Assembly (NCBI RefSeq): GCF_011397635.1
Contig: NC_064770.1
Span: 19,375,707-19,439,706, forward strand
Direction of reading: 5' to 3'
DNA length: 64,000 nt
From: Epinephelus fuscoguttatus
Taxonomy: Eukaryota; Chordata; Actinopteri; Perciformes; Serranidae
Under the pieces are notes generated by a model. It was not told the origin of the DNA, made no database searches, and worked only from the letters and a program-made list of their open reading frames with translations. The translations under genes were made by a program, and so were the position numbers. Shown piece by piece: positions 12,259 to 22,027 of the stretch. The stretch's first letter is position 1. The number at the start of each line of letters is the position of its first letter.

Positions 12259-15200
12259 TCAATGGAATAATTTCTTCTCCATTTCTTCCTTCAGTATGTT
12301 CTTCTTGACCTAAGAAGACAAAAAGCAGCAGCCATTTCAGTCTCAGTGTAGTAATCAACCATATTTTACCGCTGCCATCTTAATAGTTAGGTTGCTGGTG
12401 TCAGATCAAAAGTGTTGTACCTTTCTTATAGCTGTCAGAGGGTAGCTGTCTACGAACATCACATAGTGTGGGATCTTGAAGTGGGAAATCTAGGAAGAAA
12501 CAACACAAACTGAACAGCTGTGCTTTGATTATGAGTATGTTGGGATATTGTATTAAATCACCTACTCTCACCTGGCCTTTGCAGAATGCTCTTATCTCCT
12601 CTGCACTGCAGGTCTGGCCCTCCTTCAGCCTGATGCAGGCACACACCTGCTCACCCAGCCTCTCATCTTTCACTCCAACCACCTGGGAAACAGACAGAGA
12701 AATACAACTAGAGAAAGTTTGGCTTCAAGGTGTATTTTTGCCATCGGCTGTTCAAAGACAATGTCTCTGATCTTTGCTGCCATCTAGTGGTTCCAAGTCT
12801 CACCTGCACCTCCTGTACTTTGGGATGTGTAGCAAGGAACTGCTCTATCTCAGCAGGGTAGATGTTCTCCCCTCCTCTGATGATCATGTCCTTTATGCGT
12901 CCTTCAATGCGGCAGTATCCCAGACTGTTCAGACTGGCCGTGTCACTGTGTAGAAGAAGAAAAAAACAAAACACAACGTATAATGGAGTGCTGAATGAAA
13001 AAAGTAGGTTACATTAACTGTTAACAATGTGTTTATGTAAAAAAAAAAAAATAACTGACAAATCTAAATATTAAATGTAATTCTAAATGTGAAATCTTCA
13101 AGGGGAACACCACCCAAAGAAAGTTGAATCAATATGTGAACATGAACTACTCTCTCTCAAAGCCAGAAACTGGAGAAGTCCCAAACTTGAGATATCATAG
13201 GGTATAAAGTCTGGAGTTGCTCCAAAGCCTGATTTTGTGGACCCACATCATGTTTGTTTGGAATGAGGAAAAATCAGCTAAATGTGAGATGAGTGATCTT
13301 AAGATTAGAAATATATATCAGATAATTGTAACTGAATTTCTAAATTTGACACTGTCACATGTAACATACTATATTTCCCACCTGAGCATGAATCCTTGTA
13401 TTTACTTTTTTAATACCCATCAGCGCACATGGTACATGAAGGATCTTACCCAGTCCTGTACCAGCGGTCTTGGGAGATAACCTCTCTGGTCTTCTCAGGA
13501 TCGTCCCAGTATCCATGCATCACACAGCTGCCTCTGATCATCAGCTCTCCTGAGGCCCCCAGAGGGACAATCTCCCCAGTAGCAGGGTCCACCACTTTGG
13601 CCTATAATGAAGACACACCAGCACACTAAATCACAGTATAGTTATGGTGATGTGTAGATAAAGGTTTGTCCAAAAAAATGGGTCATACCTCAGTGTGGTT
13701 CATGATACATCCAACAGTATTTATCTTCAGGTCCTCTTCATCTTGTGGGAATCCCAGAAATGTAACGGGGCTGTTCTCAGTGGTTCCATAAGCTAACTAT
13801 TAAAACATGATGCACACATGTTCTCATATGCTGGAGAAACTATACTCGTATAAGTTTTATATTGGACATGTAACCTCTCACCGTTATTTCTTTCATGTTC
13901 ATGTCTGTTCTCAGTCTTCTCACAACCTCAGGAGGGCACGGAGAACCTCCCATGAGGCCTAAAACACAGCAGCACTTATTGAAAAGCTTGCTAAACACCA
14001 ATCAAAATACAACACAGTCTTCAAATCACTCACCAGCTTCAACTGATGACAAATCGTACTTGTGTAAATCTGGTTGGCTGAGCATGTCAGTGTACATTGT
14101 GGGAGTGCCATACACAAAATTGCACCTTCAGTGAGAAAAGTAAGAATCAATTAAGTTGCATAACGTTGATTATTTGATAGTCATTAAGATGATGAGCAGC
14201 ATGCCGTACTTTTCACTCTGAATGGCCTCTAGGTTGGCTCGGCTGTTGTAGCCAGGGGAAGGGAAGACCAGTGTGATGCCATGTACTGCCATACTCATCC
14301 CTCCAGCCACAGAGCCAAAGCAGTGGTACATGGGTACAGGGACACACACTCGCACCTGAGGCTGATAGAAATATGGCCTTTAAGATTAATTACACTTTCA
14401 CTACCTGCGTTTTCCTAAAATAAGAAGAGACAAATATGGACTTACTCTCCAGTCATAACCCATTCGAAGACCCAAAAAATAAGCATTGTTTACGATGTTG
14501 TGGTGGGAAAGACATGCTCCCTTTGGACTCCCTGTAGACCCCTGGAACAAATAAACAAGCAACATGATTTGTTTTGAATCACTGTAAGATCATAATGTCA
14601 GCCCAAGTTATATAATACATGTGTGATAGTGTGAAAGATGCTGAAGGTTACTGATGTGAACTGGATGTTGATGGGCTCATCGAAGGACAGTTTACTCTGC
14701 AGATCCATCAGCTCTTTCTGGTGTCGACTCTCTCCTGCTTGCATCACATCCTCTACGTGGAGCATCCCTGGCTGTCTGCTATCTGTCACAATCACCATAC
14801 GCAAGTCTGGCAACCTGGCAGACCCAAAACAGGATTCTTAGGTTACATCCACAAAACTATTACTCACATATTGAAAGTATTTACAGTATCTTGCTACCGA
14901 AATGACAAGAGAGGAAGAACATGTGTTAGATGTGACATTTCTCATTGGGTCTGTCAAACCTGGAGCTTTTGATCGTGCCTGTAGGAGCTGTGTCGATCTC
15001 TGGGCAGAGTTCCCTCAACATCTCACAGAAATTTTGGGTTTTAAAGCGGGTCGGGCAGACCACAGCTTTACATTGGACCTGCATATGACAAATCAGGTCT
15101 GTTGCATTTCTGTATTTACATAATTGTGTGTAAGAATTATTTTTTCTATGAAATACATGTGGTTCTCACTGGTGGCAGAAATACTCCTAACTTTTCCTTA

Positions 15201-17446
15201 AGTATAAATAGCAATATCACAGTGTAGAAATGCAGTGTAGAAAACCTATAAATTTTACAAATGTAAAAATTCTTACGTTTGTGTGACCCATCATATTAGT
15301 GAACTATAATTGTACATTACGTCAATGTTGCAGTTGGTATAAGGGTGCTTGTGTTTTCTCTGTATATACTGCCACATAGTTTGCGAATTTTGCCAAGGGA
15401 CCAATAAAGTCTTATCTTTTTTCCATAATACATATCTATATTTTGTATTATTAATCTGAACCTGCAAAGTAACTGGAAACTAAAGGTATAAAATAAATGC
15501 AGTGGAGTCAACAGTGCAATATTTGCCTCTGAATTATAATGTAGTAGAAGTGTAGAGTTGCCAAAAAATTTAAACACTTAGGTACAGCACGAGTAGCTGG
15601 AGTTAATGTACTTAGTTACTACCTTCTTTAGAGTAAACTCCACTTCCTTCACCTGATAGGCCGGATTCAGTGACACCTGCACATATAACAACAGTTGTCA
15701 AGTGTACATTTCCAGCCCTTCAACCCACATTTTCCAGAGGGCTTTATCATAGATACCATATTGTACACATAATATATTCTGCACTGCATGGCTGAATGTC
15801 ATATTTTATCATCGTGTGTTAAGAAATGAATACTTATAGTATTATGGTACAACAACAGAATAGCTCTCCAGGGCCCCTGAAAGGGGTTAATGTCCTGCTC
15901 ACTGACACTTGACACTTGTTAAAGCTGCAAACAATTCCCAGACTGACCAGTATGATTCCAGCTTTGGCTGAAGCAAACTGGAAAAGGATCCATTCATACG
16001 TGTTGGGTCCCCAAACTCCCAGTCTGTCGCCTCGCTTCAGGCCCAAAGCAAGCAGACCTGCAGCCGCCTTGTCAACCTGCACCAACAAATGTCACAACAA
16101 TAGTAGATAATTCTTCACCAACAGTTAGTTAGTTCGTTAGCTTTCTAAGTTTTTTGTAATTTACAGAAGTTTGGTGATGATTTCCCCAAAAGAAGAGCAC
16201 CAATGCACACCATCAAACCAATGGGTGCTACTTCACATAGAGTCATTGACAAAACAGGCTAAATAGTTTTAAGAAGGCACATTCTGTGCATCAGGACAGC
16301 CACACGTGATTTTATTAGGCGTAATAAAGTTCAAATGGCTATTCTGTCATGTTGACACTGCAATAAAATGTACAAACATCTCAATAGGTGTTGCACAGAC
16401 TCATTGGTACATCATTAATGGCTGTTTTAAGTGTTGAAACATGCATAAAAGCACAAAGTCTAAAACTCACATCTTGTTGAAATTGTGCAAAGGTTTTCCG
16501 GATGCCGTCCTGCAGGAAGGCCACAGCTTCACGGTCAGGCCAGCGCTGAACTGTGGAGTCCAGGCTCTGGCCTACAGTCAGGGGGAGCAGAGGGATGGTG
16601 GAGGTGCCATGGACATAGCTGGTAGTCAGAGAGGGTTTGTTGGGAGGAGTGTCCACATGGAGGGACCTGGCATACATAGAATTAGGAAAGCACAGGTGTT
16701 TCACATCAAGAACATCAGGCTTAGTCTTCATGGCTAAGGAACATCAAAACATCAGTGGATTAATGCAAACAGACACAACTTTGAGGAGCCATTTTTTCAG
16801 TGCACTGATAATGACCCTTAAATCTAAAAGACCCAGAGGCAGGTTTCAGTGACAGTCTCTGGCCTAATCTGGCCACACTTTTTACACCAATATTGCAGCA
16901 AACTAGAGTGCATGATTAGCGGGCTGCAAACCCAGAAGTAAATCCAGAAGGTGAGGAGATGTGAAATGGGTCGACACTAGGTTTTGACATTTGAAGAAGA
17001 ATGGTTAGAGTAAAAAGGAAGATATTGGTATCTCTGGTTCTGCTGTGTTGTTTTTGTAAAAACAAAACAAAAGGGAAAACCTTAGAATTAGGCTACAGCT
17101 TTGTGGTTGTGCGCCTCCGCTAACCAGTCAGGTTACAGTTACAGTTTGCGTCCATGTCTGTCCAGACCCAGTGAGATTAGTATTGTCTGTAATACTGTTG
17201 TTATGGTTTTTTAAATTATTGACCGATAACCAATTCTACATTTAGATCTTTGTCACTTGGTTTCAAAGCATCTTCAATAAGTATTTGAGTAAAACCATGC
17301 TGCCATTTCACCACTGAACATAAAATGCATTGAACTCACCGACACCACTGGAGCAGACCTGTGCTGCATAATTTCCAAGCTTTGCTGTGTTTGAGTCCAT
17401 CCACAGATCTGAGACTGTGAGCACAGGATCTTAACAGTGCTGACAT
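12259..17446 (-). CDS. acsf2: ACSF2-like medium-chain acyl-CoA synthetase, mitochondrial, copy C (complete, 605 aa)
   Basis: Exons (minus): 17446-17340, 16666-16471, 16076-15948, 15676-15623, 15078-14960, 14814-14652, 14541-14446, 14361-14210, 14125-14034, 13958-13882, 13796-13689, 13601-13450, 12945-12804, 12682-12572, 12489-12421 and 12309-12259. They sum to 1818 bases, 605 codons plus TGA, with GT-AG borders and matching phases throughout. Human ACSF2 is about 615 residues. The start is the first ATG of exon 1; the alternative frame there does not join exon 2. Residues 1 to about 40 resemble a mitochondrial presequence. ANL-superfamily motifs are present: ATP loop [10 protein letters not shown] (255-264), YGTTE (398-402), GELMIRG (449-455), YRTGD (479-483) and hinge [18 protein letters not shown] (497-514). 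The C-terminal motif reads YPLTAIRK (582-589): the catalytic Lys is kept but the usual Gly before it is Arg. Expected role: ATP-dependent formation of acyl-CoA from medium-chain fatty acids. It is the only copy seen complete here. Confidence 0.93.
13098..13300 (+). mobile_element. MITE fragment in intron 12 of copy C
   Basis: It begins aaggggaacaccaccca. In reverse orientation it matches the right part of the element at 25811-26250, sharing gtgaacatgaactactctct, agccagaaac and attttgtggaccca. Only one end is clear; the far end fades after about 13300. It explains part of the long intron between exons 13 and 12. Confidence 0.6.
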
Positions 17447-17462
17447 TGCTCCTAAGTATCAA

Positions 17463-18128
17463 ACAGTCTGTTACAGCTGGATCTAAACACTCGCTGGTGA
17501 GAAGATACTGGGTCCTAACAACTAATAAGCTCAGTCTTACCTGCCTATCTTGAGTTGAAATTTACCACCCATGTGTAATCTTTAACTTCCACTCATTCTC
17601 ACTGGCTAATAGCCAGTTGGCAATATAAAAAGATTTATACTGTTTGCACTAAAAAAGCCAAAGACAAGGAGCTGATAACAAATATGAGCCACCAGGACAG
17701 AAAGAGGCTGGCACTACACATCAGTATATTTATTGAAATATCAAAATAAAATAAATAATAAAATATGTCTATTGTGACTCTTTGCAACCACAAAATGATA
17801 TTATCTTTAGTCCTAACCTGTTGGCAAGCTAACTCGTTAGCATAGCCTACCTAGTTAGCAAGCTAACTCACTAACCCTGCAGTAGCTTATAAGGTGTTTG
17901 TTCATTGTGGGGATTTATTTTTCAATTGAACAAATGTAATCTTGGAAAACCTGGTTCAGCTCAGAAGAAATACAAAGGAGCAGTGCAGTGATGATGTCAG
18001 AGGGCTGTGATTGGTTCATTGCAGTGCTAGTCCAGGAACACAATGTGGGATGTTGATCAAGGAGCATGTCCCATTTGGCTCAATTACATCATGCAAAAGG
18101 ACACCCCTTAAAAAAACATTGAACTCAC
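17463..18128. other. Flank joining copy C to fragment D
   Basis: This holds the 5' flank of copy C, then (17710-18110) the 3'-flank block that in copy B precedes the terminal exon (compare 3557-3990). Here the block runs directly into exon 1 of fragment D instead of exon 16, so nearly a whole gene body is missing at about 18113. No coding sequence is present. Confidence 0.65.
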
Positions 18129-18234
18129 CGACACCACTGGAGCAGACCTTTGCTGTATAATTTCCAAGCCTTGCTGTGTTTGAGTCCATCCACAGATCTG
18201 ACACTGTGATCACAGGATCTTAACAGTGCTACAT
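18129..18234 (-). pseudogene. ACSF2-like fragment D: isolated exon 1
   Basis: This matches exon 1 of copies A-C including the donor (cg/gtgagtt). One base is lost right after the start, so the frame reads ATG TAG at once. Further substitutions are scattered through it. No exon 2 or 3 follows on its 3' side; the sequence continues into a unit flank instead. Its own 5' flank lies at 18235-18530. It is a non-functional relic of a fourth unit. Confidence 0.85.
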
Positions 18235-18647
18235 TATTTAGTGTCACACAGTCTGTTACAGCTGGATCTAAACACTGTCTGGTGAGAAGATACTGGGTCC
18301 AAACAACAAATAATCTGATTCTTACCTGCCTATGTTGACACAGGTCGAAATTGACCTCTCATGTGTAATTGTTAACTTTGAGTCATTCTCACTGGCGAAA
18401 AGTCGACCATTTCAAAAGATTTGTAGACTGTCTGCCCCAAAAAAGCAAAAGACAAGGAGCTGCTTTAAAAAAAAGCATGAGCCACCAGGAGAGAGACAAA
18501 CTGGCATTACACTTGCTTTATTGAAACATCTTAATCATATGTCTGGTAGCACAGGCCTTGTGCCATATTAAACAACACAAACTGCATTACTGTGCTTTGA
18601 TTATGAGAATGTCGACATATTTTATTTTTAACATAACCTACTCTCAC

Positions 18648-19121
18648 CTGGCCTTTGCAGAATGCTCTTATCTCCTCTGTACTGGAGGTCTGGCTCTCCT
18701 TCAGCCTGATGCAGGCACACACCTGCTCACCCAGCCTCTCATCTTTCACTCCAACCACCTGGGAAACAGAGAAAATGACTAGAATGTAGATGTAATGTAG
18801 TGCAGCAAGGTGTATATTTGCTGTGACTGGAAGCAATGTATCTGATCTTTGCTGACATCTAGTGGTTCCAAGCCTCACCTGCACCTCCTGTACTTTGGGA
18901 TGTGTATAGAGAAACTGTTCCATCTCAGCAGGGTAGATGTTCTCCCCTCCTCGGATGATCAAGTCCTTTATGCGTCCTTCAACGGCTCTTACCCAGTCCT
19001 GTACCAGTGGTCTTGGGAGATAACCTCTCTGGTCTTCTCAGGATCGTCCCAGTATCCATGCATCACACAGCTGCCTCTGATCATCAGCTCTCCTGAGGCC
19101 CCCAGAGGGACAATCCCCCCA
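18648..19121 (-). pseudogene. ACSF2-like fragment E: exons 14, 13 (partial) and 12 (partial)
   Basis: Exon 14 (18758-18648) is full length and open ([19 protein letters not shown]...), with its acceptor and donor. Exon 13 runs from its donor at 18879 up to about 18983, covering [16 protein letters not shown]. It then breaks and joins the donor side of exon 12 directly, with nearly all of intron 12 deleted. Exon 12 covers about 18993-19121 and is cut where repeat sequence begins. Exons 15-16 and all exons before 12 are missing. It is the rightmost, most reduced part of the array. Confidence 0.85.
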
Positions 19122-19290
19122 GCCCTTATGTCAGATAGATGTGAATTTGAGTGTGAATGGCTGTCTGTCTCTATGTGTCAGAGCTGTGATAGTCTGGCGA
19201 CCTGTCCAGGGTGTACCCCACCTCTCGCTCAATGTCAGGTGGGATAGGCTCCAGCCCCCCACGACCCCCAAGAGGATAAGCTGTTACAGA
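19122..19290 (+). repeat. Dispersed fish repeat tail at the right end of the array
   Basis: It contains the phrases gtctggcgacctgtccaggg, cctctcgctcaatgtcag and gggataggctccagcccccc, ending in aggataagctgttacagaac. This is a very common retroelement or SINE-like tail in teleost genomes, named here by recognition only. It starts exactly where the exon 12 fragment stops and lies between the array and the atp5pd exon. Confidence 0.65.
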
Positions 19291-19395
19291 ACTGAATGAA
19301 CAAACTACAAGCCATCTTGGTGAGATGAAAGCAGGCATCACAAGCAAACAAACAAAAAAACACCATGGAAACTTCCTGTGCTCTTCCTTCCCCAG

Positions 19396-19527
19396 CTGGA
19401 CAAACTCAGGAACATGGATTCCTTCGACAAGATGACCACCAAAGACTTGAACGACACTTTTTCAGAGACAAAGTTCGACAAAATAAAATATCCTTACTGG
19501 CCAAACAAACCCATTGCTGAACTGTAA
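19396..19527 (+). CDS. atp5pd: ATP synthase subunit d, mitochondrial: terminal exon only
   Basis: After a good acceptor (ctcttccttccccag) the frame reads LDKLRNMDSFDKMTTKDLND, then TFSETKFDKIKYPYWPNKPI, AEL and TAA. This is clearly the C-terminus of subunit d, a stator-stalk component of mitochondrial F1Fo ATP synthase (vertebrate pattern: FDQMT.EDLNE, PETK.DK.KYPYWP). No other exon of this gene was found in the window on either strand. It may be the last exon of a gene whose upstream exons lie left of the window with the ACSF2-like array inside its intron, a leftover of rearrangement, or a truncated copy. An A-run (19625-19640) after tataaa would also fit a processed copy, but the intact acceptor argues against that. 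Confidence 0.75.
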   Translation: MDKLRNMDSFDKMTTKDLNDTFSETKFDKIKYPYWPNKPIAEL

Positions 19528-19804
19528 ATGTAACCCCCAACCATATTCTATATATAATGTATCTTCCACTGAGGAAAATCTGTTCAGTATGTGTATAAAA
19601 GTCTTGCTTCATTCTTTCAGAAGTAAAAAAAAAAAAAAAAGGACTGAAATGTTCCTTTTTTCTGCTGTAAGACCTTTATGAGTGGGGAAAAACATAAATG
19701 AAACAAATTACTCCAAGTAATTGATGACTTTAAATGATTCCTGGAAGTAAATCATGAAACTGTGGTACAACTTTCTTGCTTTTCGTGATCACTTAAACAA
19801 ATTC

Positions 19805-19810
19805 AATAAA
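19805..19810 (+). terminator. Candidate polyadenylation signal AATAAA for the atp5pd exon
   Basis: AATAAA lies about 280 bases after the stop codon and is followed by a short gt-rich stretch (gtcttcagtgtt). An alternative is tataaa near 19598, just before the A-run at 19625-19640. No transcript evidence is available. Confidence 0.4.
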
Positions 19811-19829
19811 AGGTCTTCAGTGTTCACAG

Positions 19830-21988
19830 GCCCATTATAAACAACCCCACAGACCCCTCGCAGGCAAACAACTATTATTTTATTACTGAATTTCTTCCCA
19901 GGCGTCATGAACTGAACTTGATCTGTTGGACTTTGTTTTCTTTCTAAATTTGGTATGAAATATCTTCCAACACTCACTGAAAATCCAACCCTTGTGGATA
20001 CACTGATGACTTTTTAAGTACACACTCGGCCAAATCACTCTCAGCTGAAAGCAGAGTACGGTTTCCTTCCCCAGTGGGGTCACTGTTGTCTTTGGGACAG
20101 TGACTTGTAGTTGTCAGTTTTCTGCATCAGCAGGGTAGCAGCACTCTTTTCTTTGTATATTTACTCATGTCTGCAGGTAGACACGGCCTCATTGCGTTGG
20201 ACACGTCCTGTGTTACGTTAGACAGAATCAAGCCATCCATCAGTGTGTGGACGGCTTGTCTGCAGTACAAATGATTATCGCTGCAGCCCTTTTATTATGC
20301 AGTGTCAGTCTTGTACAAGCTTTGTTATGACTGCAGCATAAATCTACATTTCACCACGGCTAGTAATACGAGCTGTCTCTCTGGGATTGGAGAGAGACTT
20401 TAAACATAAAGCCTACTTTCTGTGCTCTTATTACACTGTTATTATGGGTTCGGTTTGTGGGCTAATACTGTACATAACTCCGTACATCGGTGCAGACATG
20501 ATGATGATGAAGTGGAGGGATGTGCTCTGGCCTCAACGTTGTCATTGTCCCAGGATACAGCAGTGGCAAGAGACTGTCTTCCTCTAGGGGGCAGCATCTG
20601 TCCTGTTGAGAGGGATGTGTGACCTGTGTGTATCCAGCCTGCATGGGGTGTTAACCAAATGTCACTGCCATCAAGTCATTTTTAATAATCAGTTTATAAA
20701 GGATGGTGTCTTTCTGAGCAGACTGTGTGAAAATGTAAGTGTTCACTTTATTTTTAAGGGGAAATTAGCCAGAAATGGTCATGTTTTATATTTGCAGCAC
20801 ATATTAGTTTCAGATGGATAAAGGATGAAGAAAAATAATGTATATATTGTTACTTTAAATGTTCTCTTTTTCAAACTTGCAAAACTGTAGATTCCTATAA
20901 TGCAGTCTAACATTTAAGACAATGACTGGATTATAAAAGCGAAAATAACCCAACTCTATTTCCAAAATACTGAAGGAAAACAATAAAATGGGACTCAACA
21001 ACTGATGCACATATGTGTGTGAAATTCAATCGACAGTATCTGAGAAAAAAAAAAAGGCTGTGGTTTCTCATGTTTTACTTATTCCAATCTTGGATGAAAC
21101 TGGTACACCAGCACTGCACTTCCACAAAGTTTGGCGATTTGCTAGAGACATCTTTAAAAAATAAATAGTGGTTGAAATCAAAGCAGCAGATGTTGAGATA
21201 TCCCGGTTCAAGCTCCAAGAAACACTGGATCTCACAGTTTTCATAATGCAACTTGACAGTGCATTTCATTAGACCCTCCTCTGCTGCTGATTGCTCATGT
21301 CTTTAAATCTGTACATTCCCAGTTTATAACAAAATAATTTGCAGCCCTCCGAGCCTAAACCTCGATGACTCTGGTGGCATCATCACGGATATTTCTTCAG
21401 GCATTGCAAAGGTCCTCCAGAACCACAGGAGACATAATACAACGGTTTCCACAGTCATAGCAGTGGAGGAGTGTACAATATTTCTTTCAGCAGTCTCACA
21501 GTTTTTTAGATGCAAAATTTTAACTGTCAGCACATGGTGAGGCTCCTGCGCCCTGATTTCCCTACTCAGACATGTTATGCATTCCACAGTAAAGCGGTGA
21601 TAATCCCCCCAAAATCGACACATTATGTCATGCCAGCTAGAGCTTGTGTCTTTGGTTTGCAACTGGATATACTTGACTGTGGTGCAACATGAGCAGGCAG
21701 CTCTGCAGCAGCTTCCTCAAGACGAGAGTGAGATTAAAAAACTGCACGTGAATTTAAGTGATTTCTCATGCAAAACTGGCTTCTTTTTGTTCTCTTTCTG
21801 TCCTGCCATTGCCAAGTGTTGGATTATATGTTCAGTGCTAATCAATCAGGTTGACCTTTGACCTTTGAGAGTTCCTGCAGGTCCCTAGCAACGCAACAGG
21901 GTCCTGAACTCTGATTAAGGGTCACTGACTGTCACCTGTGCCAAGCTTCTACGTGAAATGGCTTCATGCATGTGCACACAACTATGTT

Positions 21989-22027
<39 letters not shown>

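Noticed and set aside
19625..19640. A-run after the atp5pd exon, suggesting a processed pseudogene
   Set aside because: The exon begins right after a pyrimidine-rich tract and AG, as a true intron border would, and another AATAAA lies at 19805. Retrocopy origin is kept only as an alternative.
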